This document shows positions 19,655-29,200 of a stretch of DNA of 64,000 nucleotides, piece by piece. Where the stretch lies: assembly GCF_002149925.1 (NCBI RefSeq), contig NZ_MSLT01000001.1:62001-126000 (forward strand). The letters are read 5' to 3'. Both the position numbers and the translations under genes were made by a program. Source of the stretch: Thioflexithrix psekupsensis (GTDB taxonomy: Bacteria; Pseudomonadota; Gammaproteobacteria; Beggiatoales; Beggiatoaceae). The stretch's first letter is position 1. Each line of letters starts with the position of its first letter. The notes below the pieces were generated by a model. The model made no database searches. It saw only the letters and a program-made list of their open reading frames with translations, and was not told the origin of the DNA.

Positions 19655-19807
19655 GAAGTATTGCTCCATTGGATGGGAAAAGTATTATAAATGAGGTCAT
19701 CATGATGAGTCATGAATCGCTATTGGGAGCTTATTTTAGCGAAGTTTGCCTTGTAGGTACATTTGTTTTTCCAGCGGTGTTTTTTCTGATAAAGTCGCAA
19801 TAAAGAT

Positions 19808-21844
19808 TTAATTTCCACAATAAACGTTGATGAAAAGAAAAATCATAATGGCATTCATTAGGAGTAATAATAACGCCAAATGACGGGAGCGTTTTAATTG
19901 TTGATGGGCTTTAGTGATTTCTATGCGTCGTTGCTGTTCCACTTGGCGATGGGAGGTGTGAATATAATCACGGGTATTTTGGGTGATAGCATCTGACCAT
20001 TGTTCTAATAAATAACGTGCATCTTCTAAGGCTTTTCCTTCTTGTAATAATAATTCATTGGGTCGTCCTTCATCTTGCCAATAACTGGCTGCATAATTAA
20101 TTCTTAAACGAATGCGTAAAAACTCTTGATTATGCAACCACCATTCTTGCACTCGCGGCCAATCAGATAATAAGGCTTCATGCACCAATTTAGCCACGCG
20201 ATCTCCGGTGCTTAATTCTTCGGTCACTAACAGATGGGCTTCCATTAATCCCGTGATTAATTCTTTCATTCCTAATGACTGTTGTTCTGATAATAATAAA
20301 CGTCGTCCCAATATGGCTTGTCCCGTATCTTTATTGACGGTAATTAAAGTGCGCATTAATTCTGGAAAAGCATCACGAGCCGCTTTATTTAATCGTTTCA
20401 ACGTTTGCTCTGCGTATTGGGCTAATGCGCCTGCAATTCCGCCTAACTCTCGATAGGCTTGATAGGTTAAATTATCTTCTTGACGATCTTGATATAACTC
20501 AGAAAGCGTAAATTGTAATAATGCCAAATGACCGTGATAAGCACTAATGTCATCTAAAATCACTTCGTTTAATGGCGGCCGTTTCGCGGGATGTTCAAAT
20601 ACTAATCCTGCGGCTTTAGTAGGTTCTTCAATCATTTGCCGCAATTCGCTGGGGGTGGGAAATTGTAAGTGATAAATATTTTTACTTTCTAACAGAGAAA
20701 TTAAACGCACATAACGCTGATAATAATGTTGCCATTCGCTGCGCAATGCAATCACAACCCAAATCGAAGGTTGCCCCGATAAAGAATGGCAATCTGTTGC
20801 TGTTTCAACCAATAAACGAATAAAGGCTTCTCTATCCGCTTCAGTAATGTCGTTGAGGGTAAATAATTCTTCAAATTGATCCACAAATAATATGGCTTGG
20901 GGAATGTGAGAACTGGTATTGACATTAATGCTGGCAATGGTATGTTGTAAAGCAGTGACCAACATGGCCGCACCAATGGCTTTAGGACGCACAATATGAC
21001 AAGAGATTTGTAATTGTAAGAATAAGGGCAATAATCCCGCTTGCACTAAAGAAGTTTTACCACTGCCCACCGCCCCTAAAATCATTAATAAGGCTTGTCC
21101 TTTTGCCGCTTGTTGTTGCAGGGCTTCGTAAATGTCATCAATCGCTTGATTGCGTCCGAAAAAAATCGCCGCTTGTTCGAGTGTAAACGGAGATAAGCCC
21201 GTATACGGATAACCATCCCAAGTCAATACGCAAAGTTTGCGACTGTGGCTGTCTTGTGGTAAAAATCGATCCACCAGCAATTTACACAAATGCGTCTCCA
21301 GTTGGTGCGCGAATTCCGTCAATGTATTAAATTGCACGCAGGCACGCGGAAAACGTCCTTGTTCGTCTTGAAACCACTTACGAAAAAATTGTTTTACGCC
21401 TTCATATTGTCGTTGTTTTTCTGGGAAATCGGGAGATTCAGGATTGAATTGTACCTCTGCGGTTTTAAAATACATTAAAATGGTGGGCTGTTGATGCAAA
21501 TCGTAGGCCTTTAAAGCATCTTCAAATTCGGCCACTGTTCCCGATTCGTAAGGTGTGCCGTCGGGGCGTAAAATGGGCGTGCCATCTTCAAAAACCGCTC
21601 CTTCTGGCAACGGCGTGCCAATGCGTGACCACAGCAAGCAAATAAAAACATCGCTCATGGCCGCTCGTGGGAATTGGGTTTGGAAGGATTCTGTTGCCAG
21701 CACTGGCTCATCTTCCCAAAAAAAACCGTCTAATTGTAAACGTCCAGCCAGTTTGGTTTGTAGTTTTTTGACGATTTGCTTGGTAATATGACGCTCTGGC
21801 GAGAGATCGCCCGGTGAAGAAACAAAAATATTAATCTTTTTCAT
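19808..21844 (-). CDS. DUF4062 - nSTAND1 NTPase with C-terminal membrane span
   Basis: A 678-residue signalling protein. The N-terminal domain (about 1-200) is DUF4062-like, starting INIFVSSPGDLSPERH and with WSRIGTPLP; such domains act as effectors or adaptors in STAND proteins. The nSTAND1 NTPase follows, starting LSPFTLEQAAIFFGR near residue 216, with Walker A GAVGSGKT near 256-263, Walker B AILFVDQFEEL near 317-327, a sensor arginine in IALRSEW, and the winged-helix region ending LVHEALLSDWPRVQEWW. A single membrane span lies at about 655-677. WD40 or other repeat sensors, which usually follow in this family, are absent: the gene stops just after the span. The frame beyond the TAA stays open for 23 codons (to 19736). 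The DUF4062 name is from recall of the family pattern. Confidence 0.8.
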   Translation of the reverse strand: MKKINIFVSSPGDLSPERHITKQIVKKLQTKLAGRLQLDGFFWEDEPVLATESFQTQFPRAAMSDVFICLLWSRIGTPLPEGAVFEDGTPILRPDGTPYESGTVAEFEDALKAYDLHQQPTILMYFKTAEVQFNPESPDFPEKQRQYEGVKQFFRKWFQDEQGRFPRACVQFNTLTEFAHQLETHLCKLLVDRFLPQDSHSRKLCVLTWDGYPYTGLSPFTLEQAAIFFGRNQAIDDIYEALQQQAAKGQALLMILGAVGSGKTSLVQAGLLPLFLQLQISCHIVRPKAIGAAMLVTALQHTIASINVNTSSHIPQAILFVDQFEELFTLNDITEADREAFIRLLVETATDCHSLSGQPSIWVVIALRSEWQHYYQRYVRLISLLESKNIYHLQFPTPSELRQMIEEPTKAAGLVFEHPAKRPPLNEVILDDISAYHGHLALLQFTLSELYQDRQEDNLTYQAYRELGGIAGALAQYAEQTLKRLNKAARDAFPELMRTLITVNKDTGQAILGRRLLLSEQQSLGMKELITGLMEAHLLVTEELSTGDRVAKLVHEALLSDWPRVQEWWLHNQEFLRIRLRINYAASYWQDEGRPNELLLQEGKALEDARYLLEQWSDAITQNTRDYIHTSHRQVEQQRRIEITKAHQQLKRSRHLALLLLLMNAIMIFLFINVYCGN

Positions 21845-21958
21845 CAGAATGGCTTTATTATCCGTATTGGGAAACCATAATGATCCCGTGATTTCTTTGG
21901 TGACGCAAGTGTGAATTTAAATCGGGATATTTTAATTTTATTTTAGGAAATTTTTGGT

Positions 21959-22795
21959 ATGAAAATCGTAAACCACCGTCTTTTTAATGATGATGATACG
22001 CCCATTCGTTACCGGGAAAGCCCCAACCGCGGCGGCAAAATGGCGAATATTCGCTATTTGGTTATGCACTACACCGCAGGCCCCAGTGCAGAACATTCTG
22101 TCAATTGGTTGGTTAATTCTTCGGCTAAGGCTTCGGCGCATTTGGTGATTGGGCGAGATGGAACAATTACCCAACTGGTGCCTTTTGACACCGTGTCTTG
22201 GCACGCCGGCCAAAGCGAATGGCAAGGCGTTGTGGGCTTAAATAATTCTTCCATCGGCATAGAACTGGATAACGCAGGCTCTTTGGAAAAAGCAGGAAAT
22301 GGTTGGCGGGCATGGTTTGGGACGGTATATCCGCCGGATCAAGTCATTGAAGCCGTCCATAAAAATGAGACCTATATGCGCGCTTGGCATTTGTACACTC
22401 CTGAACAATTGTATGTGGCCTTAGAAGTATCGGCGTTATTGGTGAATACTTACAAATTGTTAGATGTATTAGGACATGACGATATTGCTCCGGGACGTAA
22501 AGCGGATCCGGGGCCTGCGTTTCCGATGGAAACGTTCCGTTCGCGTTTATTTGGGCGTTATGAGGACAAGCCCGATGCCAATTTGTACGAAACCACTGCC
22601 AATTTAAATATTCGTGTCGGCCCCGGAACGGCTTTTCAAGCCTTAGCCATTAGTCCGTTACCTCGCGGCACTCGCTTACAAGCCACTGGGCAGGAGAATG
22701 GGATTTGGAAAGAAGTTGATGTCGTCGCTGAAGTCAAAGGAGTCAGTGGCGCACGGGGTTGGGTGCATCGCGGTTATGTGCGTCCGGTGGGATAA
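21959..22795 (+). CDS. N-acetylmuramoyl-L-alanine amidase (Amidase_2) with SH3-like domain
   Basis: A 278-residue protein. The N-terminal part (about 30-190) is an Amidase_2/PGRP-like zinc amidase that cuts the bond between muramic acid and the stem peptide. Zinc ligands fit His in LVMHYTAG and His in LGHDDIAPGRKADPG, with the family blocks SAHLVIGRDG and SIGIELDNAG. The C-terminal part (about 210-278) is a bacterial SH3-type domain (ANLNIRVGPGTAF, RGWVHRGYV) that likely binds cell wall. No signal peptide or lipobox is seen, so it is cytoplasmic unless exported by another route. It is divergent from the STAND gene. Confidence 0.85.
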   Translation: MKIVNHRLFNDDDTPIRYRESPNRGGKMANIRYLVMHYTAGPSAEHSVNWLVNSSAKASAHLVIGRDGTITQLVPFDTVSWHAGQSEWQGVVGLNNSSIGIELDNAGSLEKAGNGWRAWFGTVYPPDQVIEAVHKNETYMRAWHLYTPEQLYVALEVSALLVNTYKLLDVLGHDDIAPGRKADPGPAFPMETFRSRLFGRYEDKPDANLYETTANLNIRVGPGTAFQALAISPLPRGTRLQATGQENGIWKEVDVVAEVKGVSGARGWVHRGYVRPVG

Positions 22796-22991
22796 AATAT
22801 CAATGTCTGAACTGCAAATGACACCAGAGATGTATTTTCATCAGAAATAGGGAGTCAATTGTGGTTCGGACAATATCAGATTTATTCCCAAACCCATTAA
22901 TCCAAAATCATACCCAAAAATAGGGTAAAAAAAATCTATAGTTACTACGCTTAGTTCCCGCTAAACTTGCACGATTGGAGTATTTTCAAAT

Positions 22992-23132
22992 ATGGCCATT
23001 TCTTTAAAAGAAGTCGAAGAACGCCGTAAAGCTCGATTAGAGCGCAAAAAAAGACTAAAACGTACTTCTATTGAAATATTAATTATCAAGTTTATTTTAA
23101 TCTTGATGTCGGCTAATTTATTGGGAATTTAA
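22992..23132 (+). CDS. Small basic membrane protein, 46 residues
   Basis: A short frame with ATG at 22992 and a GGAG about 11 bases upstream. The product starts with a strongly charged helix (KEVEERRKARLERKKRLKR) followed by one hydrophobic span (about residues 27-46). This positive-inside plan is typical of real small membrane proteins. It overlaps the convergent CAP gene by 15 bases at the 3' end. No family is known. Confidence 0.45.
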   Translation: MAISLKEVEERRKARLERKKRLKRTSIEILIIKFILILMSANLLGI

Positions 23133-23771
23133 GATGATCTCATTAGCGGTAAAATGCTCTGCAAACAACATCACACACATTTGCCCATAATCGGGGTGTG
23201 TGCCGCACGCGCTTCCTGTGACGTGATAGGTGGTTTCAAAAAGATTACGTCGGTGACTACGTGATGTCATTCCATCGTTAATGATCCAGTGCATGACTGT
23301 GGTTTGTGCGTCATTGCGTCCGTAGCGGATATTTTCGCCCACACTGCCGTGCCAACGTCCGTAACGCGAAACGCGATGTAGCAGATGGCTGTGATCCGAG
23401 CCACGATGTCCCACACCGCCTGTACGCCCTTGATCGCGCACGTGGTCTCGCGCAGCCCACGCCAGTTCCGGCACACCCAATAAAGGCGCAAGCGGCGGTG
23501 TATTTTCTAAAAACGCAATCGCCTCTTCCACCGCTGCCACACCTTCTTCGGTTAAAAACACATGTTCTTCTTGCTGTAAATAGTAGCCGTGATAATTTTG
23601 TTTTAATAAACGTAATTTTTTGGCGTATAAAGCAGGATGGGTTCGGGCTAAATTAACTTCTTCAATTAATAAAATGGCTTGGTTTTCTGGGGTAAAAAAT
23701 GGTTGATTATTTGGTATAATTGAAGCCGTGTTGAATAGTGGCATCATTAACCATAAAAAAATAGTCATCAT
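23118..23771 (-). CDS. Secreted CAP/SCP-domain protein
   Basis: A 217-residue protein with a short N-terminal hydrophobic segment that looks like a signal peptide and a CAP domain across about residues 30-205. It shows LIEEVNLARTHPALYA, DHVRDQG with GHRGSDHSHLLHR, and the GENIRYG and SRSHRRNLF blocks of the family. CAP proteins are extracellular, often lipid- or wall-binding; the precise role is unknown. A second CAP protein lies at 62761-63483, only distantly similar. Confidence 0.8.
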   Translation of the reverse strand: MMTIFLWLMMPLFNTASIIPNNQPFFTPENQAILLIEEVNLARTHPALYAKKLRLLKQNYHGYYLQQEEHVFLTEEGVAAVEEAIAFLENTPPLAPLLGVPELAWAARDHVRDQGRTGGVGHRGSDHSHLLHRVSRYGRWHGSVGENIRYGRNDAQTTVMHWIINDGMTSRSHRRNLFETTYHVTGSACGTHPDYGQMCVMLFAEHFTANEIILNSQ

Positions 23772-23810
23772 CCTCTTTTTTTTCCTATTTGATCGCCATT
23801 AAAAAATAAG

Positions 23811-24053
23811 TTATTTTCTGACCGAAACTCGACAAAGTACAACCGTTTCGACACTGTCCGAATCGGCATAAAAAATATGTAGTTGCACGCACGGTTTATC
23901 AATAAAAATCTCAGAAAAATTGGAATTAAACGGAGTGCCGTCCGTGTGTTGTATCGTCACAATGGGCGCGGGCAGTTCGCGCTTAACGGCTCGCGTGAAT
24001 TGTTCATGTTCCCATACAAAATAGCCAACCACCCAGAGTAATAATAAAAGCAT
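23811..24053 (-). CDS. Small membrane protein next to an IS insertion (possibly cut short)
   Basis: An 80-residue frame: one N-terminal span (MLLLLLWVVGYFVW), then a soluble part with a beta-rich look (APIVTIQHTDGTPF, CVQLHIFYADSDS). No family is recognised. Its ATG at 24053 lies only seven bases from the end of the IS630-type element (left end 24061), so its promoter and perhaps its true N-terminus are separated from it. On the other side of the IS, a same-strand start with a GGGAG site (25258) begins another hydrophobic reading frame. With a simple 2-bp TA duplication the two frames do not join, so the idea of one interrupted gene is unproved. Confidence 0.45.
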   Translation of the reverse strand: MLLLLLWVVGYFVWEHEQFTRAVKRELPAPIVTIQHTDGTPFNSNFSEIFIDKPCVQLHIFYADSDSVETVVLCRVSVRK

Positions 24054-24060
24054 TGATATA

Positions 24061-25187
24061 CCAATTTTTTCAGAGTCGTATAATAATACTTTTCAAATAG
24101 GAGAGAATAATGAACAAAAGATATGAAGATTTAGAAGAGTTAATGTCAACAGGTGAGGCGAGAGAAGTGAAGCGAGCGATGGCAGTAAGAATGTCTTTGC
24201 TTGGTTTTGTGCGTGCGGAAGCGGCTTTAGCGTATTGTGTCAGTGTGCAATTTGTGGATAAATGGAAAGCCATTTATTTAGCGTCAGGGGTTGAAGGATT
24301 AAAGTTAGCGTATAAAGGCTCACCAGGGTATTTAAAGCCGCGTGAACGAGAAAATGTGATTAATTGGATACAAGAAAAGAAGACAATAACAATAGAGGAA
24401 CTAAAGAGATACTTAAAAGAGGAGTATGATGTTTTCTATTCTTCAAATACTTCTTATACTAAATTATTAGAAGAAGCGAATTTAAGTTATAAGAAGACAC
24501 ACAAAGAGAATTCGGCAAAAGATGAGGTAAAAGTAGAAGCTAAAAAAAAAGAGATTAAGGATTTAATAGATAAGGAGCGTGAACAGATAGAAAGTGGAGA
24601 GGTAATGTACTGGATGCAAGACGAAAGCCATCAGTTGTGGGGAGATATTTGTGGTTATGTTTGGTCGAAAAAAGGAGAAAGAACGTCAATAAAGATGAGT
24701 AATTATCGCACTTCTCAAACGTGGTATGGAGCGGTGAATATTTATACGGGAGAATTTATTTTAGATAGGGCAAAGAAAGCTGATACAAAATATACGATAG
24801 ACTTTATTAACTGGCTCATTTACAGATATAAAGAAGCCCGTCATGTGATTATTTGGGATGGTGCAAGTTATCATCGTTCTGAAGGTTTAAGAACTTATTT
24901 AGAGAAATTAAATGGGGGACTTCCAGAATCAGAATGGAAAGTTCGTTTATTAAGATTTGCGCCCAATGCCCCAGAGCAAAATCCAGTCGAGGATATTTGG
25001 CTTCAAGGTAAGAATTGGGTCAGAAAGAATTTTCATCGTCTATCAAGCTTTAAAGAAGTCACTAGTATGTTTGAGACCTTTTTGTCAGGTAAAGTGTTTA
25101 AGTTTAATAAAATTAAACAGTATCTTATACCTAATATCTAGCTAGATATTAAAACTTAATTTGTTTTTATATCTCACATAATTTTGG
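24061..25187 (+). mobile_element. IS630-family insertion sequence, intact copy
   Basis: A 1127-bp element flanked by TA on both sides (24059-24060 and 25188-25189), the usual IS630 target duplication. The ends are imperfect inverted repeats: left CCAATTTTTTCAGAGTCGTA and right end complement CCAAAATTATGTGAGATATA. The right boundary is confirmed by the second copy at 45736-46804: the two match up to TTGG-TA and then diverge. It carries one transposase gene. It inserted beside a small membrane protein gene. Confidence 0.88.
24110..25141 (+). CDS. IS630-family DDE transposase
   Basis: A 343-residue transposase. The N-terminal part (about 1-110) is a helix-turn-helix DNA-binding region; the C-terminal part is the DDE catalytic domain, with acidic residues in WMQDESHQLWG, IIWDGASYHRS and the final Glu in NPVEDIWLQGK. 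The start ATG 24110 is preceded by AGGAGAG. It is nearly identical to the second copy (for example AYCVS here, ACCVS there), so transposition was recent. Confidence 0.93.
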   Translation: MNKRYEDLEELMSTGEAREVKRAMAVRMSLLGFVRAEAALAYCVSVQFVDKWKAIYLASGVEGLKLAYKGSPGYLKPRERENVINWIQEKKTITIEELKRYLKEEYDVFYSSNTSYTKLLEEANLSYKKTHKENSAKDEVKVEAKKKEIKDLIDKEREQIESGEVMYWMQDESHQLWGDICGYVWSKKGERTSIKMSNYRTSQTWYGAVNIYTGEFILDRAKKADTKYTIDFINWLIYRYKEARHVIIWDGASYHRSEGLRTYLEKLNGGLPESEWKVRLLRFAPNAPEQNPVEDIWLQGKNWVRKNFHRLSSFKEVTSMFETFLSGKVFKFNKIKQYLIPNI

Positions 25188-25281
25188 TATATTATTAATG
25201 AAATAGGCACAAGTGCGATGGGTTGTTGAGGCGTATTTTTTCTTGCTAAAATCATCATTATCGTTTCACTCCCTGATAAAG

Positions 25282-25334
25282 GGGCAAAACGCAAATATTA
25301 TTCCCGACCAGTGGTGATAAACAGGCGTTTGCCC
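25282..25334. other. Long-stem hairpin upstream of the ODP gene
   Basis: GGGCAAAACGC (25282-25292) pairs with GCGTTTGCCC (25325-25334) apart from one extra A, enclosing a 32-base loop. It lies about 90 bases before the diiron MBL-fold gene. It is not followed by a T-run, so it is not a simple terminator. I could not match it to a riboswitch class. Confidence 0.4.
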
Positions 25335-25425
25335 GTCTAGGACTTGCATCAATGGCTATTTCGGCACAAAATGACAAGATCATCCAAATTATCTAAATAA
25401 AACAATTTATTAAGGAATGTAATCA

Positions 25426-26193
25426 ATGGCAGTTGAACTGTACAATAACGGTCATCATAAGTGTATTGCTTTTTATGATCTGGTTTCTGGCGAAGGGGTG
25501 CAAGCCAATCAATTTTTAGTGGTGAATGGGGAATATTCTGCCCTGATTGATCCCGGTGGAGATTTAATTTATAACGACTTATTTATGCAGTCTTATAAAT
25601 ATCTTTTTACTAAAAACTTAGAGTTTGTCATTGGGTCGCATCAAGACCCTGATATTATTTCTTCTTTAAATAAATGGTTAGTGGGCAGTGATTGTAAAGT
25701 CATTGTGCCTGCCATTTGGTCGCGTTTTATTCCTCATTTTGCGCCGCCGGGCAAATCCAGAGAGCGTTTAATTGGCATTCCTGATAGGGGGATGGATATT
25801 CAATTGGGCGATGCGGTTTTAAAAGCGATTCCAGCGCATTTTTTACATTCTGAGGGTAATTTTCAATTTTACGATCCGATCAGTAAAATTTTATTTTCAG
25901 GCGATTTAGGGGCTTCTTTGGTTGAAAATAACGAATCTATTCCTGTCACTGATTTTCAAGCGCATATTCCCTTTATGGAGGGATTTCATCGGCGTTATAT
26001 GTCAAGTCGTAAAGTGTGTCAATATTGGGTTAATATGGTGCGGCCTTTGGATTTAGAATGGATTGTGCCGCAGCATGGTCGTCCTTTTAAAGGAAAAGCC
26101 ATTATTGCTCAATTTTTGGATTGGATTGAGCAATTAGAATGCGGTGTGGATTTAATGACACAAGATCATTATCAGATTATTAATGAATCATGA
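25426..26193 (+). CDS. MBL-fold oxygen-binding diiron protein (ODP/FprA-like)
   Basis: A 255-residue metallo-beta-lactamase-fold protein resembling the diiron domain of flavodiiron proteins, without the flavodoxin domain. Metal ligands fit SHQDPDI near residue 82, IPAHFLHSEGNF near 136, FSGDLGA and the final His in PQHGRPF. In known ODP proteins this site binds oxygen for sensing, often for chemotaxis; other members reduce O2 or NO. There is an AAGGA ribosome binding site. It precedes the large phosphorylase-kinase-like gene by 73 bases, so they may be one operon. Confidence 0.82.
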   Translation: MAVELYNNGHHKCIAFYDLVSGEGVQANQFLVVNGEYSALIDPGGDLIYNDLFMQSYKYLFTKNLEFVIGSHQDPDIISSLNKWLVGSDCKVIVPAIWSRFIPHFAPPGKSRERLIGIPDRGMDIQLGDAVLKAIPAHFLHSEGNFQFYDPISKILFSGDLGASLVENNESIPVTDFQAHIPFMEGFHRRYMSSRKVCQYWVNMVRPLDLEWIVPQHGRPFKGKAIIAQFLDWIEQLECGVDLMTQDHYQIINES

Positions 26194-26266
26194 TTTGATA
26201 TGGGGATAATATTTGAAAAAATATTATCCTTTTATTTTATTAACCCCTCTAGCGGACGGAAAAAAG

Positions 26267-29200
26267 ATGTCAGAGATAAAACGCTTACTGGCTTATTATG
26301 ATAAACAAATTGAAGCGATTATTTTACATCGCCAGCATCCTATTACAGGATTATTACCTGCCAGTACTGCGGTGAATCAACATGGCAATTATACCGATGC
26401 GTGGGTGCGCGATAATGTGTATAGTATTTTGCCAGTATGGGGTTTAGCATTAGCCTATCGTCGCCATCAAAAAGAAGGTGAATCTCGGCGTGCTTATGAA
26501 TTAGAACATCGCGTGATTCATTTAATGCGTGGTTTATTAATAGCGATGATGAAACAATCGGCTAAAGTCGAGCGTTTTAAAGTGACGCAATGTGTGGAAG
26601 ATGCGTTGCACGCCAAATATGATACCGCAACAGGAAATTCTGTGGTGGGTGATCATGAATGGGGACATTTACAGATTGATGCTACCTCATTGTTTTTATT
26701 GATGTTAGCGCAAATGACAGCTTCAGGTTTAGAGATTATTTGGACGATTGATGAAGTTAATTTTGTGCAGAATTTAATTTATTATATTTCTCGTGCTTAC
26801 CGCACACCGGATTATGGTATTTGGGAGCGAGGAAATAAGTTAAATCATGGCTTACCTGAATTAAATGCCAGTTCGGTAGGAATGGCTAAAGCGGCTTTAG
26901 AATGTTTAGATGGTTTTGATTTATTTGGCTCCCGTGGCGGCCAGCGGTCGGTGGTGCATATTATTGCGGATAGTGTGGCGAGAATGCGCATTACTTTAGA
27001 ATCGTTATTGCCGCGTGAATCTATATCAAAAGAAGTGGATGCAGCCTTATTAAGCATTATTAGTTTTCCTGCATTTAGTGTGGAATCGTGCGATTTGGTG
27101 GTGAAAACACGCGAGGAAATTGAAAGCAAATTAAAAGGCAATTATGGTTATAAACGTTTTTTACGGGACGGTCATCAATCGGTTTTAGAAGACACGCAAC
27201 GTTTGCATTATGATCCACAGGAATTAAAACAATTTGAAAATATCGAATCAGAATGGCCTTTGTTCTATACGTATTTGCTATTAGATGCCATTTTTCGTGG
27301 TGATAAAAAACAAGCCGAATTGCACCGCGCCACTTTAAAGAAATTATGTATTGAGAAAAACGGCTTTTCTTTATTACCAGAACTTTATTATGTTCCAAAA
27401 GAAGCGATTCATGCCGAGCGAGAAAATCCACACAGTCAAACCCGTTTACCTAATGAAAATGTGCCATTAGTGTGGGCGCAAAGTTTATTTTTATTGGGCG
27501 AAATGATGTTAGACGGTTTATTGACTCCGGCAGATATTGATCCGTTAAAACGCCACGCTTGCTTAGGTAAGTCATTGGGAACGCAGGTAAAAATAGCGTG
27601 GTTGGCTGAAGATGACAGCGTTAAAATCTGTTTGAATAAAGCAGGAATTGCCAGCCAAACCTTACAAGAAATCGCCCCCATCCAAGTGCGTCAAGTGGTT
27701 GAATTAGCCAGTGTTTATGCGCAAGTGGGAAAAAATCAGAATTTGAAATTAAGCGGGCGGCCAATGCGCCGTTTACGTGGTTTGGCGATTGCGCGGGTAT
27801 TTCGTTTGGGTGGGGAAAGCATGGTGTTTTTGCCGATGTTTCAAAATCCACGCGGATTTTATGTCAATGTGGACAGCCGTTTTTTAATGTCTCGTTTAGC
27901 CGCGGAATTAATGTATTTACAACGACATTGGGAAAATTCAAAACATCCTTTATTATTTGTATTAATGACCAATGTGTTATTAGCCGATCCGCATGCTCAA
28001 GAATTATTAGATTGGATGAATCAATTGACTGCGGGAAAAATTCCAGAATTAAATGTTGAAGTGGGTTTATTAACGGATTTGTTACCGCAGATTAATGAAG
28101 AGCGTATTGAATATTTACATCAATTTCGTTTTGCCCCGGTGCATTGGCAACCATTAATGCTGCCTCCTACGGAATTATTAATTGATGACAGCCAAACTTT
28201 CCCCTTAGAAGCGGATATGGCTTTTCAATTGGCACAGCAAGATATTTATACTTTAATTACTCGTTTGCATAACACGGCCAATGCGTATGAACAAACTCAT
28301 ATTTTAAATATTTTATGGCAACAGAAAGGCGGGCATTTTGAAGCCCCCATGACCACGGTGAGAAGTTTAACCAAGCAACTCTATGCCCATGCCCGATCTT
28401 TGAAATTATGGGCTGTGGTGCGGCGCGCAGCGGGCTTGCTGGGCAAATATGACAGCAGTTTGGATGACGCGGTGGCGGATATTATTGTGCATCAGCGACA
28501 GGTGCAAGTGGGGCGTTCTTACAGCGATGCCACCTTGATCACTGCGCCGCTGAATAATCGCCATATTTTAAAAAAAATTCAGCAAGATGGTCGTCCTGAA
28601 GAATGGATTTTAACGCAAGAATTATTGCTTTATTTTAGCCATTTATTAAAAACGCAACCGCAATTATTAGATGGCATTATTACTTTACGTGCTTCTTATA
28701 TGATTGCTTTAATGACCAGCGAAATAGCGCGTAAGAAAAATTTACCCCAAGATGCGGCTTTTGAACAATTATTGACATTTAGCCCTTATGAATTGTTGCA
28801 ACAATTAAAATCTGTTTTGCAAAGTTATCGAGAATGTCGAGAACAATTATTAGCGTTAGAAGCCTTACATCCGCAAAATCCTGAATTATGCGGCGATTTG
28901 CATTGGGTGACATTTCCCGCCGATCAAACGTTGAATATGGATTGGCATCACTGGCGTGAAACCGATGGCACCGCAGGACGTTTAACCGATAAATTTTATG
29001 CGGCATTACGGCTTTTATTGCAACGATTTAAAGGTGTCATTATCGGGGATAAATTAGACAGTTTTAATCGTTTAGACAGCGATTCTATTCATGCTGAAAT
29101 GACTTCGGAAGAAAAGAATTTTATTTTGCGTGTGGAACATTTGTTAAACAAAATTCAAGCTCCTGAATATCGACATTTGGTGATTGAAGCGATTTTAGCG

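Noticed and set aside
23811..25258. Clean in-frame gene interrupted by the IS
   Set aside because: Rejoining the flanks with one TA gives a stop in the frame of the 80-residue gene; kept only as a hypothesis.
25281..25425. Cyclic-di-GMP (GEMM) riboswitch before the ODP gene
   Set aside because: Only GGGCAAA and ACGCAAA-like fragments are present; the full GEMM core and tetraloop-receptor parts are missing.
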